Source of the DNA: CAYULW01 sp964445815
GTDB lineage: Bacteria; Bacteroidota; Bacteroidia; Flavobacteriales_E; Vicingaceae
Assembly: GCA_964445815.1 (NCBI GenBank)
Contig: CAYULW010000001.1
Location: forward strand, 310,001 to 374,000
DNA: 64,000 nucleotides
Direction of reading: 5' to 3'
In this document: piece by piece, positions 17,408 through 26,044 of the stretch
Position numbering within the stretch: the stretch's first letter is position 1
Layout: every line of letters begins with the position of its first letter
Notes under the pieces: model-generated
Told to the model about the DNA's origin: nothing
Databases searched by the model: none
What the model saw: the letters and a program-made list of their open reading frames with translations, nothing else
Position numbers and translations under genes: made by a program

Positions 17408-18076
17408 ATGCATAAATATTCAATAGGTATCGTTCATGAGAATAATGCTCAGATGGCTCAATTTAGCGAATACCTGATTGGAGAGGGGTTTAATGTTATT
17501 GACATAAAAAGCGGATCAGGTCTAGAGAGAGTCATTGGCCAATCAGCACCCGATATACTTTTGCTTCCGATTGAAATGGGCTCAACTAATGGGATAGACC
17601 TATGTTATCAGCTTAAAAATCGATCTGATACGGCTAATGTTTTTGTCATTTTGCTCAGTGATAGAAAGGAAGAGTTTACTCAGATTGCAGGACTTGAATC
17701 AGGCGCCGATGATTTTCTTTATGTGACCATCCAAGAGCGAGTACTTTTGAGTAGAATCAAGGCCTTACTAAAGAGAAAGAAATGGAAAAAAGCAGATATT
17801 TCTGATCAAACTATTGTTATAGATGAAGAAAGGTATTTGATACTAAAAGAAGGCATGGAAGTGTATTTACCAAAAAAAGAATTTGAAATATTGAACCTTT
17901 TATATTCCAAGCCCAACAAGGTATTCTCCAGAGAAGAAATAAAGTACAAAATCTGGAACAATATGGAAGAAGTGAGGGGAAGAACAGTTGATGTCCATGT
18001 GAGAAATATAAGAGAGAAAATAGGAGCGCAATTTATAAAGACTGTAAAAGGTGTGGGCTATAGCCTAGAAATGTAG
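17408..18076 (+). CDS. OmpR/PhoB-family regulator with degenerate receiver domain
   Basis: 222 residues: a receiver-like domain (about 1-125) and a winged-helix OmpR/PhoB DNA-binding domain (about 135-222, with LPKKEFEILNLLYSKPNKVF, GRTVDVHVRNIREKIG and the end VKGVGYSLEM). The receiver lacks the phosphorylation machinery. The acidic pair is reduced to His10-Glu11, the phosphoacceptor Asp is Pro54 (DILLLPIEMG), and the conserved Lys is Val106 (DDFLYVTIQE); only Ser84 remains. It is therefore probably a phosphorylation-independent atypical regulator. No histidine kinase is adjacent. It is divergent from the Na/Pi transporter, a likely target by position only. Confidence 0.9.
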   Translation: MHKYSIGIVHENNAQMAQFSEYLIGEGFNVIDIKSGSGLERVIGQSAPDILLLPIEMGSTNGIDLCYQLKNRSDTANVFVILLSDRKEEFTQIAGLESGADDFLYVTIQERVLLSRIKALLKRKKWKKADISDQTIVIDEERYLILKEGMEVYLPKKEFEILNLLYSKPNKVFSREEIKYKIWNNMEEVRGRTVDVHVRNIREKIGAQFIKTVKGVGYSLEM

Positions 18077-18751
18077 CGGTGAAATACAAACTTCATCTAC
18101 AGAACTACTTTTCCCCAAGCTTAGAATAGAAATAATTAGCTTAGCAATATCTTCAGGCTGAATCATCGCTTTTTTATCAACATCAACACCATCCCACGAA
18201 CTGGTATTAATTGCGCCCGGATAAAGCGCGGTAAGTGAAACGGATTTCGTTCTTAATGATTCTCTTAGCGTATCGCTCCACGCTTTTAGAGCCTGTTTTG
18301 AAATGGCATAGATGTTTGCATGAGGTAAAGGATTAATGGACATAACAGAACCAATATTAAAAATGTGTCCCTTGCTTTTTATCAATTCGGGTAAAACCAA
18401 TTGAGTCAGCTCTATGGATGCATATAAGTTAAGTTCAAGGAAGCTTTGAAGCTCCTTAGTTTGGATTGCGGTCGGGTTATTTTCTTTATAGATGCCAACA
18501 TTATTTACAAGTATGCTAGTCCCCTGAAATTCTTTTTTAAAATCAATCAATCGATTTCTGTCCAAGTCACTTGAAAGATCAACTGAAATACAAGTCACCC
18601 TTGAAGAGCCTGTTTTTATTAGCTCTTTTTTTGCATCAGTCAAGCGTTCTTTGCTTTTTGCGATTAAAATGACTTCCCATTTTTCTCCACAGAATGCTTT
18701 TGCAATTTCAAATCCTAAACCTCTGCTTGCCCCTGTAATGATGGCTTTCAT
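18065..18751 (-). CDS. Short-chain dehydrogenase/reductase
   Basis: Classical SDR of 228 residues when started at the ATG at 18751 (MKAIITGASRGLGFEIAKAF). The glycine-rich cofactor motif is at residues 6-12, NNVG follows the fourth strand, a Ser lies in NIGSVMSI, and the Tyr-x-x-x-Lys pair is in YAISKQALKAW. An in-frame ATG at 18841 would add 30 residues that cross the divergent glycosyltransferase promoter and precede the first Rossmann strand, so I reject it. The TGASRGLG motif and the Arg/Lys residues after strand 2 suggest NADPH use. The substrate is unknown. Its 3' end overlaps the regulator gene by 12 nt. Confidence 0.88.
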   Translation of the reverse strand: MKAIITGASRGLGFEIAKAFCGEKWEVILIAKSKERLTDAKKELIKTGSSRVTCISVDLSSDLDRNRLIDFKKEFQGTSILVNNVGIYKENNPTAIQTKELQSFLELNLYASIELTQLVLPELIKSKGHIFNIGSVMSINPLPHANIYAISKQALKAWSDTLRESLRTKSVSLTALYPGAINTSSWDGVDVDKKAMIQPEDIAKLIISILSLGKSSSVDEVCISPLHF

Positions 18752-18766
18752 GATTGCTAAAATAGT

Positions 18767-18774
18767 TAACTTTG
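18767..18774 (+). promoter_or_regulatory. -7 promoter box (TAACTTTG) 6 nt before an ATG
   Basis: TAACTTTG fits TAnnTTTG. Candidate start codons of the glycosyltransferase lie at 18775, 18781 and 18784. If transcription begins 4-7 nt after the box, as the consensus implies, the ATG at 18775 could not be in the message and the mRNA would be leaderless or nearly so. Confidence 0.5.
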
Positions 18775-18780
18775 ATGGGC

Positions 18781-19896
18781 ATGATGCAAAAGAAGAGAAT
18801 TTTAGTTGCTCCGCTTGATTGGGGAATAGGTCATGCAACACGTTGCATCCCGGTCATTAAAAGATTGATTGATCATGGTTATGAAGTCGTAATTGGGGCG
18901 GCAAATAAACCTTTGTCTCTGCTAAAAAAGGAATTTCCCGAATTGGAATTTATCTTACTGCCGGGAATGAATGTTGCTTATCCAAGGCACTTGCCAATGA
19001 GTGTTTTTATGGTGCTTAGAGCACCTAAGTTTTTTAAGTGGATCAAGTTGGAACATGAGATGCTTAAGTCTGTGGTTAAGAATTACGGAATTGATGCTGT
19101 GATTTCTGATAATCGATATGGATTAACTCATCCTGAAATTCCTACAATTATTATTACTCATCAGTTATTTATCAGGGCAGGACTATTCTCATGGGTGATA
19201 AAAAAAATTACGGAAAAACACCTTTTGCGATTCAATTATTGCTGGATTCCTGATTATGCCGGAGAAATTAATCTTAGTGGAGCATTGAGTCATGGTAAGA
19301 CAAGATTAAATAATATAAGATACATAGGCCCCCTTTCCCGTTTTAGCATACCCAAATATCATCGACCTGAAATTCGCTATGATTTGTTGGTTGTACTTTC
19401 CGGTCCAGAACCAAGTCGATCAATCTTGGAAGAGAACATAATGAAACAACTAAGGGGCTCAGAATTAAAAGTTTTGCTTGTGAGAGGACTCGTTGATGCA
19501 GAGAAGTTTGTAGAGGAAAATATCGGCAATATAACACGCTTAAATTATTTGAATAGCAAAGACTTGCAAAAAGCGGTTTTGATTTCAAAAATGGTATTGT
19601 GTCGTTCCGGTTATTCATCAATTATGGACCTTTCTGTCTTAAAAGCCAGAGCTTTCTTTGTGCCGACAAAAGGTCAGACAGAACAGGTTTATCTGGCAAA
19701 AGCCTTAAAGAAGAAAGGCATGGCTTTTTACACTTCTCGGAAGAGTTTAGATATTAATAAGTACTATAATAAAGCACTATCTTATAAAGGTCTAGACATT
19801 GAAGTTAATACAAAGGACTTGGATGATGCATTACAGGAGTTATCATCTCTTTTATTATATCAGAATTCGCTCAACCCGCTCACCAAGGTTAGTTAG
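18781..19896 (+). CDS. MurG/GT28-like glycosyltransferase
   Basis: About 372 residues with the GT-B fold of the MurG and UDP-GlcNAc transferase group. The N-terminal loop ILVAPLDWGIGHATRCIPVI carries the GxGH motif that binds the lipid acceptor and diphosphate. The C-terminal half has the nucleotide-sugar region CRSGYSSIMDLSVLKARAFFVPTKGQTEQVYLA (shown in pieces here: RSGYSSIMD and GQTEQ). The true substrate is unknown; conserved Bacteroidota proteins of this kind are annotated simply as glycosyltransferase. The start is ambiguous (18775, 18781 or 18784). Its last 42 nt overlap alr on the opposite strand, the deepest convergent overlap in the window. Confidence 0.85.
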   Translation: MMQKKRILVAPLDWGIGHATRCIPVIKRLIDHGYEVVIGAANKPLSLLKKEFPELEFILLPGMNVAYPRHLPMSVFMVLRAPKFFKWIKLEHEMLKSVVKNYGIDAVISDNRYGLTHPEIPTIIITHQLFIRAGLFSWVIKKITEKHLLRFNYCWIPDYAGEINLSGALSHGKTRLNNIRYIGPLSRFSIPKYHRPEIRYDLLVVLSGPEPSRSILEENIMKQLRGSELKVLLVRGLVDAEKFVEENIGNITRLNYLNSKDLQKAVLISKMVLCRSGYSSIMDLSVLKARAFFVPTKGQTEQVYLAKALKKKGMAFYTSRKSLDINKYYNKALSYKGLDIEVNTKDLDDALQELSSLLLYQNSLNPLTKVS

Positions 19897-20976
19897 TGCC
19901 TCATAAGTTATAGTATTTTGAGCATGAGCAAAATCAAAAATATTTTGCTTATTGCCAAATACGATTACCCGATCATTAGCAGATAGGTTATCTTTATTTT
20001 CTCCAAGTGAGATGAGCGTATAATCCATACACACATTCCCTATGGTTGGGTAGAGTTGACCATTTATTTCTACTTTCCACCTCCCATTCCCAAGAGATCT
20101 TGGAAAGCCATCGGCATAACCTATGGAAATCACTCCAATGTGGTCCTCCTTGTCGGTTCTTCCACTTCTTGCATAAGATAAACTGTCGCCTTTTTTTACC
20201 TTTCTGATTTGGGCTAACCTTGTAAAGAGTGTAGTTGTTGGCTTTAGTTTTTGTTTGGCTTCGTTTATTTCACTTGCACCAAAAATCCCAATTCCGGCTC
20301 TTACCATGTTATAGGCATATTGAGGAAATCTGAGAATGCCATTTGTATTAAGTATATGAAAATCGATAGAATAGTTTATTGCGGTAGTGAATTGGGATTT
20401 AATTTTCTCAAACTGCTTGATTTGAGCCAAAGTAAATTTATCCTCTTCGGGCATATCGCTGCAACTCAAATGACTCATTACAGATTTTAAATTAAATGAG
20501 GTGTTTTGACAAATTTCTATTGCTTGTTCAATGTCTTCAAGATTAAACCCAAATCGATTCATTCCTGTATTGAACTTGATATGCACAGGATAGTTTTGAA
20601 TCTTTTTTTCTTTTAGGAAAAGACTAAAATCACTAGCATGCTTCATGTGATGCAGTGTTGGTTCAAGTTTATAGCGAATGAGTTGTTCAAAAAGAGGACG
20701 GACGGGGTGAGTGACCATTATAGGGAGTGTAATTCCCTTTTCCCTCAATTCTATACCTCTGCCAATAGAAGCAACGGCTAAATAATCTGCTAGATGATTG
20801 TCTTCAATAAATTTGGAAATTTCATAAGCTCCATGGCCATAAGCAAAGGCTTTAACCATGGCCATAAACTTCGTTTCTTTTGATACCTGAGATTTGAGGG
20901 CTAAGATATTTGACCTTAATTTCTCAGTAGAAACTTCTATCACAGCATTCGCATATGGATTGTAGGGTTTATTCAT
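19855..20976 (-). CDS. alr: Alanine racemase
   Basis: PLP enzyme that makes D-alanine for peptidoglycan. 373 residues from the ATG at 20976. The PLP lysine is in AMVKAFAYGHG, the N-terminal barrel continues through KFNTGMNRFG and SHLSCSDMPE, and the second catalytic residue, Tyr, lies in SLSYARSGRT, followed by ISIGYADGFPRSL and GNVCMDYTLI. The longer reading from 20997 would extend back into tdk. The chosen ATG overlaps the tdk TGA (ATGA), giving a coupled tdk-alr pair. The fungal-type fused MurF domain seen in some Bacteroidota alr genes is absent here. Confidence 0.96.
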   Translation of the reverse strand: MNKPYNPYANAVIEVSTEKLRSNILALKSQVSKETKFMAMVKAFAYGHGAYEISKFIEDNHLADYLAVASIGRGIELREKGITLPIMVTHPVRPLFEQLIRYKLEPTLHHMKHASDFSLFLKEKKIQNYPVHIKFNTGMNRFGFNLEDIEQAIEICQNTSFNLKSVMSHLSCSDMPEEDKFTLAQIKQFEKIKSQFTTAINYSIDFHILNTNGILRFPQYAYNMVRAGIGIFGASEINEAKQKLKPTTTLFTRLAQIRKVKKGDSLSYARSGRTDKEDHIGVISIGYADGFPRSLGNGRWKVEINGQLYPTIGNVCMDYTLISLGENKDNLSANDRVIVFGNKQNIFDFAHAQNTITYEALTNLGERVERILI

Positions 20977-21548
20977 TTTGAAGCATCGATAAAACAATTT
21001 CTACAAAGCGGCTCATAACTTTCAGTTTCACCAAGCATTACCAGTTTGTCGTTTTCGGATATTCGATGAGAATGGTTGGCTAGATTGCCACATTTAACAC
21101 AAATAGCGTGTACCTTGGTAACATATTCTGCAGTTGCCAATAAAGCAGGTATCGGACCAAAGGGTTTGCCGGTATAGTCCATGTCTAAACCTGCAATTAT
21201 AACTCGTATTCCTCTATTGGCAAGATCATTACACACACTAACAAGCTCCATGTCAAAAAACTGAGCTTCATCAATGCCTACAACTTGCTCATCATTTATA
21301 AGTAAAGGGATATTTGCGGAAGAGGGTACCGGAGTAGAATGAATTTGATTTTCATCATGCGAAACAACATCTGTTTCGTCATATCTAATGTCAATAGCCG
21401 GTTTAAAGATTTCAACCTTTTGTTTAGCTATTTTGGCTCGTTTAAGTCTTCTGATAAGTTCCTCTGTTTTACCGGAAAACATCGAACCGCAAATCACCTC
21501 AATCCACCCCTTGCTTTTATTTGAATTAATTGTATTTTCGAGAAACAT
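20973..21548 (-). CDS. tdk: Thymidine kinase
   Basis: Phosphorylates thymidine in the salvage pathway. 191 residues from the ATG at 21548. The P-loop is in GSMFSGKTEELIRRL, the Walker B segment is VVGIDEAQFFD with the catalytic Glu, and the zinc-binding lasso has CVKCGN near the C-terminus with a second pair, CRNC. A start at 21584 is possible on paper, but that codon overlaps the TATCTTTG promoter box at 21582-21589. The start at 21548 gives a 33-nt leader. The ATGA overlap with alr indicates one transcript. Confidence 0.96.
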   Translation of the reverse strand: MFLENTINSNKSKGWIEVICGSMFSGKTEELIRRLKRAKIAKQKVEIFKPAIDIRYDETDVVSHDENQIHSTPVPSSANIPLLINDEQVVGIDEAQFFDMELVSVCNDLANRGIRVIIAGLDMDYTGKPFGPIPALLATAEYVTKVHAICVKCGNLANHSHRISENDKLVMLGETESYEPLCRNCFIDASK

Positions 21549-21566
21549 TATATCCTTCTGAAATAG

Positions 21567-21574
21567 TAAATTTG
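21567..21574 (+). promoter_or_regulatory. -7 promoter box (TAAATTTG) for the acidic protein gene
   Basis: TAAATTTG lies 43 nt before the ATG at 21618. It sits inside the predicted tdk leader, only 7 nt from the minus-strand box of tdk, so the two divergent promoters are interleaved. Confidence 0.45.
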
Positions 21575-21581
21575 AATAGAG

Positions 21582-21589
21582 CAAAGATA
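21582..21589 (-). promoter_or_regulatory. -7 promoter box for tdk-alr (TATCTTTG)
   Basis: Reads TATCTTTG on the minus strand, 33 nt upstream of the tdk ATG at 21548. It identifies 21548 rather than 21584 as the translational start. Confidence 0.55.
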
Positions 21590-21617
21590 TTATTTAACCT
21601 AAGAGTTTTAGTATCAT

Positions 21618-22430
21618 ATGACAAGTGAAAGTAAAAGAAAAGAAGTAAAAGCACTTATTGATAACATTAAAAAGCATTCAGATCAATTGGCAAAGAGTCC
21701 AACAATTCCAATGCTTGAGTTGAGTATGATATTGTCAAAGATTAATCGTTTGCACGAGAGTACTGTCATTTTAAAATACTTAGTTGCTAAGGAACAGCAT
21801 CATGAAGAGGAAGAATTCGGATTGGATACGCTTTCGATTCCTAGTGTGATGTCAAATAAGGACAATAAAGAGAGTATTTCTGATCTAGAAAAGGAGATTG
21901 ATCAACCAGCAATTATTGCAGAAGAGTCTTCTACTGATTTGGAAGAAGGAGAAGAAGTGATTGTGGAAATGGAATATGAGGTTGATGAAGAAGCCGAAAC
22001 ACAGGATATAGAAAGTGAACAAGAGCATAACGAAGAAAAAGAACTAACTCTTTCAGATCAACTAGAAGAAGGCGCAAATGTTGAGGAGATTATCAACCGT
22101 CTTGAGGAAGAAGAAGTTATTTCTAAACCTGACTTAAATGAACAATATTCTGAGAGTGAAGACACGAGCGTAAGCAAACAGTTACAGAAGCAACCAATTA
22201 CGGACTTAGTTTCCGCGATCGGTTTAAATGAACGCTACCTTTACGCTAATGAATTGTTTGACGGAGAAATAGAAGTATTCAAAGAAGAACTCAATCAGCT
22301 AAATGACTTTGCTTCATTGAGTGAAGCGACAAATTATTTTCATAACCAATTAAAGAATAGATTCAATTGGGAAGATGAGAATGAATTAGCAGACGCTCTC
22401 TATAATTTAGTTGAAAGAAGGTATTTGTAG
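21618..22430 (+). CDS. Conserved acidic protein of unknown function
   Basis: 270 residues in three parts. The first 70 or so are helical and mixed in charge (KRKEVKALIDNIKKHSDQLA). Residues from about 70 to 190 are extremely rich in Glu/Asp and low in complexity, surely disordered (EEGEEVIVEMEYEVDEEAE). The last 75 form a compact domain, ITDLVSAIGLNERYLYANEL then GEIEVFKEELNQLNDF, which I recognise as a recurring C-terminal block of uncharacterised Bacteroidota proteins. No signal peptide or membrane segment is present, so it is cytoplasmic. It is transcribed divergently from tdk. Possible roles are scaffold or adaptor, but this is inference from architecture only. Confidence 0.8.
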   Translation: MTSESKRKEVKALIDNIKKHSDQLAKSPTIPMLELSMILSKINRLHESTVILKYLVAKEQHHEEEEFGLDTLSIPSVMSNKDNKESISDLEKEIDQPAIIAEESSTDLEEGEEVIVEMEYEVDEEAETQDIESEQEHNEEKELTLSDQLEEGANVEEIINRLEEEEVISKPDLNEQYSESEDTSVSKQLQKQPITDLVSAIGLNERYLYANELFDGEIEVFKEELNQLNDFASLSEATNYFHNQLKNRFNWEDENELADALYNLVERRYL

Positions 22431-22534
22431 TTGTGTATAATAGAGACCACTGATTTGATAAATTTACCACCTATCCAATGAAATTCATGACTAGAAGTGT
22501 AAACTTTACTTTCGTGGTTTAAATTAAAAGCAGC

Positions 22535-23983
22535 ATGAGTTTTATTCATAATTTATTCAGATTCAAAACAATTTTACTTCTTCTGGTTAGCTTCTCAATT
22601 GCCCAGCATGGATTGGCTCAAAAAAAAGAATGGTCGTTAGAAGAATGCATTAACTATGCTATAGAAAACAACATACAGGTTCAACAAAGTGGTTTGAATG
22701 TTCAGATAGCTGAACAAAATTTTGCTCAATCAAAATACAACACTTTACCCAGTTTAAATGGTTCTGCAAGCAATGTGTATAATTTTGGACAGACCATTGA
22801 CCCTTTTACAAATTCCTTTGCAACTACTCAGGTACGTTCAAACCAGTTTGGCTTGTCTTCAAGTTTCAATTTGTTTAATGGTTTTCAAACCATTAATACG
22901 ATAAAAAGAAATCAGGCCAACCTTGAAGCTAGAAGATATGACTTGGAAAAGATGCAAAATGACATCGCTTTGAATATTGCAAATTTTTATTTGCAAATCT
23001 TGTTTAGTCATGAATTGGTAAAAAATGCAGATAACCAGATTAGGGTAACCCAAGGTCAAGTAGAGCGCATAAAGAAGATCGTTGATGCAGGGAATATGCC
23101 TGAGGGAAACCTGAGAGAGATTGAAGCTCAATTGGCATCGGAAGAACTTCAAAAGGTGAATGCTGAAAATCAATTAAGCATAACAACTTTAAACCTTGCT
23201 CAGGTATTGAGATTAGAAGATGCATCTGATTTTGATGTTGCCATTCCTGATTTATCGAACTTCAGTGGGGTCTCTGAACTCATAACACCCGGGGCATTGT
23301 ATTTAACTGCCCTAGAAACGATGCCCGAGATTAAAAGTGCCGAATACAACTATTACAGTGCGGAAAAGGCAAAAGATTTGGCACAGGGGAGTTATTCTCC
23401 ATCTTTGAGTGTGACCGGATCAATTGGTTCAGGTTATTCGGGAGCAAATACCGAAATCGTAGATGTGGTTGCATTGGGCTTATTGCCCAATGGAGATGTT
23501 ACAGCAGGCGGAGATCAGGTTTTAAGCCCTGCATTTAACTTCGTTAGAGAAGATAAAGCTTTTGTAGATCAGCTTGATGATAATTTCAATAAGTCGGTTG
23601 GTTTTAGGATGAACATTCCAATATTCAATGGCATGAATGCCAGATCTAATGTTCAGAGAGCAAAGTTGAATATGCAGATTGCTGAGTTAGATTTAGATAA
23701 TGCCAAGATACAATTAAGGCAAAATATAGAAACAGCACATAATGAAGCTGTTGCCGCATTAAAAAGATATAAAGCAGCAGAGAAATCCGTTGAGGCATTG
23801 ACTTTATCGTTTAATTATGCACAACAGAGATATGATGTTGGGATGTTAAATTCTTTTGAGTTTAATAATGAAAAAAATCGCCTGAATAATGCAAAATCTG
23901 AGTTGCTTCAAGCTAAATACGAGTACATTTTCAAAACCAAAGTGTTGGATTTTTATCAGGGCAAAGCTTTAAACTTTAAATAG
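22535..23983 (+). CDS. TolC-family outer membrane efflux protein
   Basis: 482 residues: signal peptide to about residue 28 (GLAQ), then the TolC fold in two repeats. Typical elements are WSLEECINYAIENNIQVQQS at the mature N-terminus, long heptad-rich helices with repeated NLEARRYDLEKMQNDIALNI-like segments, and a second repeat with ETAHNEAVAALKRYKAAEKS. It forms the outer membrane exit duct of tripartite export systems. The periplasmic adaptor gene starts 5 nt after its stop codon. No inner membrane transporter follows within this unit, so the partner permease is encoded elsewhere or is shared. Confidence 0.95.
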   Translation: MSFIHNLFRFKTILLLLVSFSIAQHGLAQKKEWSLEECINYAIENNIQVQQSGLNVQIAEQNFAQSKYNTLPSLNGSASNVYNFGQTIDPFTNSFATTQVRSNQFGLSSSFNLFNGFQTINTIKRNQANLEARRYDLEKMQNDIALNIANFYLQILFSHELVKNADNQIRVTQGQVERIKKIVDAGNMPEGNLREIEAQLASEELQKVNAENQLSITTLNLAQVLRLEDASDFDVAIPDLSNFSGVSELITPGALYLTALETMPEIKSAEYNYYSAEKAKDLAQGSYSPSLSVTGSIGSGYSGANTEIVDVVALGLLPNGDVTAGGDQVLSPAFNFVREDKAFVDQLDDNFNKSVGFRMNIPIFNGMNARSNVQRAKLNMQIAELDLDNAKIQLRQNIETAHNEAVAALKRYKAAEKSVEALTLSFNYAQQRYDVGMLNSFEFNNEKNRLNNAKSELLQAKYEYIFKTKVLDFYQGKALNFK

Positions 23984-23988
23984 GCGTA

Positions 23989-25320
23989 ATGAAATCAAAA
24001 AAGCTATACATTATATTAGGAGCTCTTATTCTCGTACTGATTATAATTGGTATTGCAAAGGGAGGCTCGTCTGGTAAAGCCATTAAAGTTATCTCGGAGA
24101 AATCAGCAAGACGAACGATAGTAGAGACTGTGGCTGCAAGTGGAAAAATCCAACCGGAAACAGAAGTTGTGATTAGCTCAGACGTTTCAGGAGAAATCAT
24201 AGATATGCCAGTTCATGAAGGCGACATTGTCGAAAAAGGAGATCTTCTTCTGAAAATAGATCCTGATTTAGTTGAATCTGCGTTAAATAGAGCAGAGGCT
24301 GCTTTAAATACAGCTAGAGCCAACTTGGCTGGATCAAAGGCGCGTTTGGCTCAATCAGAGTCACAATTTATTAATGCCAAAGCTACTTTTGGGAGGAATG
24401 AAAAATTGTATAAGGATAAAGTTATATCAGATGCCGAGTTCGATAATGCTAAGGCCAATTTTGAGGTAGCTAGGTCGGAAGTTGAGGCTGCGAAAGAAAG
24501 CGTACAAGCAGCGGCTTATAATATAAAGAGTAGCGAAGCCACATTAAAAGAAGCGCAAGAGAACTTAGGAAGAACTTCAATCTATTCACCCATGGATGGA
24601 ACAATTACAAAGTTGAGTAAAGAAAAAGGAGAACGGGTAGTAGGAACAGCTCAAATGGCAGGAACTGAGATCATGACTGTTGCGGATTTGTCTCTAATGG
24701 AAGTGGCAGTTGAGGTAAATGAAAATGATATAGTTAGGGTGAGCATTGGAGATACATCTGATATTGAGGTTGATGCCTACTTGGATCGTAAGTTTAAGGG
24801 AATAGTTACAGAAATAGCCAACTCTGCCAATATAATGGGAACAAGTGCTGATCAAGTAACAAACTTTGATGTTAAAATCAGAATTCTAGCAGGTTCATAT
24901 AAGGACTTATTGAGCGAATCAAAGCATTCCCCTTTCAGACCTGGTATGTCAGCTACAGTTGACATACGAACTACAGAAGTCAATAATGTAATTACGGTTC
25001 CGATTCAAGCTGTTACAACAAGAGCCCCAAAAGATTCAACTAAAGGGAAAAGACGAAAACGATTTTCGCGTATTGCAAATGAAGAAGCAGAAGACGAGGA
25101 GCTAGAAGAATGTTTATTTGTAATAGAAGACGGTAAAGCAAGGCGAGTAAATGTTAAGACTGGTATTCAAAATACTCAATACATTGAAATATTAGAAGGG
25201 ATTAGTGACAGTACTGAAGTGGTTTCGGGGCCTTATATGGCCATATCAAAAAAGCTTGAAGATGAGGATGAGCTTAAAGTAGTATCCAAGGATGAGCTTT
25301 TCTCAGACGCTGATGATTAA
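23989..25320 (+). CDS. Periplasmic adaptor (HlyD/MacA-type membrane fusion protein)
   Basis: 443 residues. An N-terminal membrane anchor (residues 7-25, IILGALILVLIIIGIA), a biotinyl-lipoyl-like half-motif (SDVSGEIIDMPVHEGDIVEK), a long alpha-helical hairpin (about residues 95-190, Ala/Glu/Lys rich), the second lipoyl half (IYSPMDGTITKLSKEKGERV) and a beta-barrel domain (MEVAVEVNENDIVRVSIGD) give the MacA-like order. A charged insert of about 25 residues (KGKRRKRFSRIANEEAEDEE) interrupts the membrane-proximal domain. It pairs with the TolC gene upstream to bridge an inner membrane transporter, which is not encoded here. The family is secure; the substrate is unknown. Confidence 0.93.
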   Translation: MKSKKLYIILGALILVLIIIGIAKGGSSGKAIKVISEKSARRTIVETVAASGKIQPETEVVISSDVSGEIIDMPVHEGDIVEKGDLLLKIDPDLVESALNRAEAALNTARANLAGSKARLAQSESQFINAKATFGRNEKLYKDKVISDAEFDNAKANFEVARSEVEAAKESVQAAAYNIKSSEATLKEAQENLGRTSIYSPMDGTITKLSKEKGERVVGTAQMAGTEIMTVADLSLMEVAVEVNENDIVRVSIGDTSDIEVDAYLDRKFKGIVTEIANSANIMGTSADQVTNFDVKIRILAGSYKDLLSESKHSPFRPGMSATVDIRTTEVNNVITVPIQAVTTRAPKDSTKGKRRKRFSRIANEEAEDEELEECLFVIEDGKARRVNVKTGIQNTQYIEILEGISDSTEVVSGPYMAISKKLEDEDELKVVSKDELFSDADD

Positions 25321-25326
25321 TTTCTA

Positions 25327-26013
25327 ATGGGCCTTATTTTAGCAATAGAAAGTGCGACAAAAATATGCTCGGTAGCACTATATAAGAACGATCTCTGCAT
25401 TGATTGGGAAGAAATAGGTGGAGCTTATTCTCATGCTGAAAACCTTGCACCATTCTGTAAATTAGTATTAGGTAGAAACCAAATTGATATTTCTGAGTTG
25501 GATGCCATAGCCGTTAGTAAAGGTCCCGGATCCTATACTGGTTTGAGGATAGGTGTTGCTTTCGCTAAAGGGCTCTGCTTTTCAAATAACATTCCTCTCA
25601 TATCAATAGATACTCTAGAGGCTTTGGCACATCATGCAATTCAAAAAATGCATAAAAAGAAGGCTTTTTATGCTCCAATGATTGATGCACGAAGAATGGA
25701 GATTTATACTGCTATCTTTGATCAAGAATCAAATCGAATAGAGTCCACTTCTGCTAAGATAATAACAAAAGACTCCTTTTTAGATGAACTCGAGAAGCAG
25801 GAATTAATTTGTGTTGGAGATGGAGCTTCAAAAATTAAGGGTGTCATTAACCATCCTAATCTTACCATTGAGTCAGGTATTGAGCCGACTGCGCGCTCTT
25901 GGTCACCCCTTCTACAAAAAGCATTTCAAGAACGGAATTTTGAAAATATAGCTTATTTCGAGCCTTATTATTTGAAAGAATTTATTGCAACTAAGTCAAA
26001 ACCATTACTTTAA
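25327..26013 (+). CDS. tsaB: TsaB, tRNA threonylcarbamoyladenosine complex subunit
   Basis: 228 residues, an inactive ASKHA-fold paralogue of TsaD that dimerises with it to make the t6A modification at position 37 of ANN-decoding tRNAs. Signatures are ILAIESATKICSVAL at the N-terminus, HAENLAPF, and VSKGPGSYTGLRIGVAFAKG, then PMIDARRMEIYTAIF. The length is normal. It follows the adaptor gene by 6 nt in the same direction, so it may share the export transcript, though the functions are unrelated. Confidence 0.95.
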   Translation: MGLILAIESATKICSVALYKNDLCIDWEEIGGAYSHAENLAPFCKLVLGRNQIDISELDAIAVSKGPGSYTGLRIGVAFAKGLCFSNNIPLISIDTLEALAHHAIQKMHKKKAFYAPMIDARRMEIYTAIFDQESNRIESTSAKIITKDSFLDELEKQELICVGDGASKIKGVINHPNLTIESGIEPTARSWSPLLQKAFQERNFENIAYFEPYYLKEFIATKSKPLL

Positions 26014-26032
26014 TTCACAATAAATACTTTAT

Positions 26033-26040
26033 TATATTTG
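26033..26040 (+). promoter_or_regulatory. -7 promoter box (TATATTTG) 4 nt before an ATG
   Basis: TATATTTG ends 4 nt before the ATG at 26045. With a start site 4-7 nt after the box the transcript would begin at or just past the A of the ATG: a candidate leaderless message, or a sign that the box is fortuitous. Confidence 0.45.
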
Positions 26041-26044
26041 AATA

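Noticed and set aside
18752..18841. Extended N-terminus for the SDR protein
   Set aside because: The 30 extra residues precede the first Rossmann strand and run through the divergent promoter and start codons of the glycosyltransferase.
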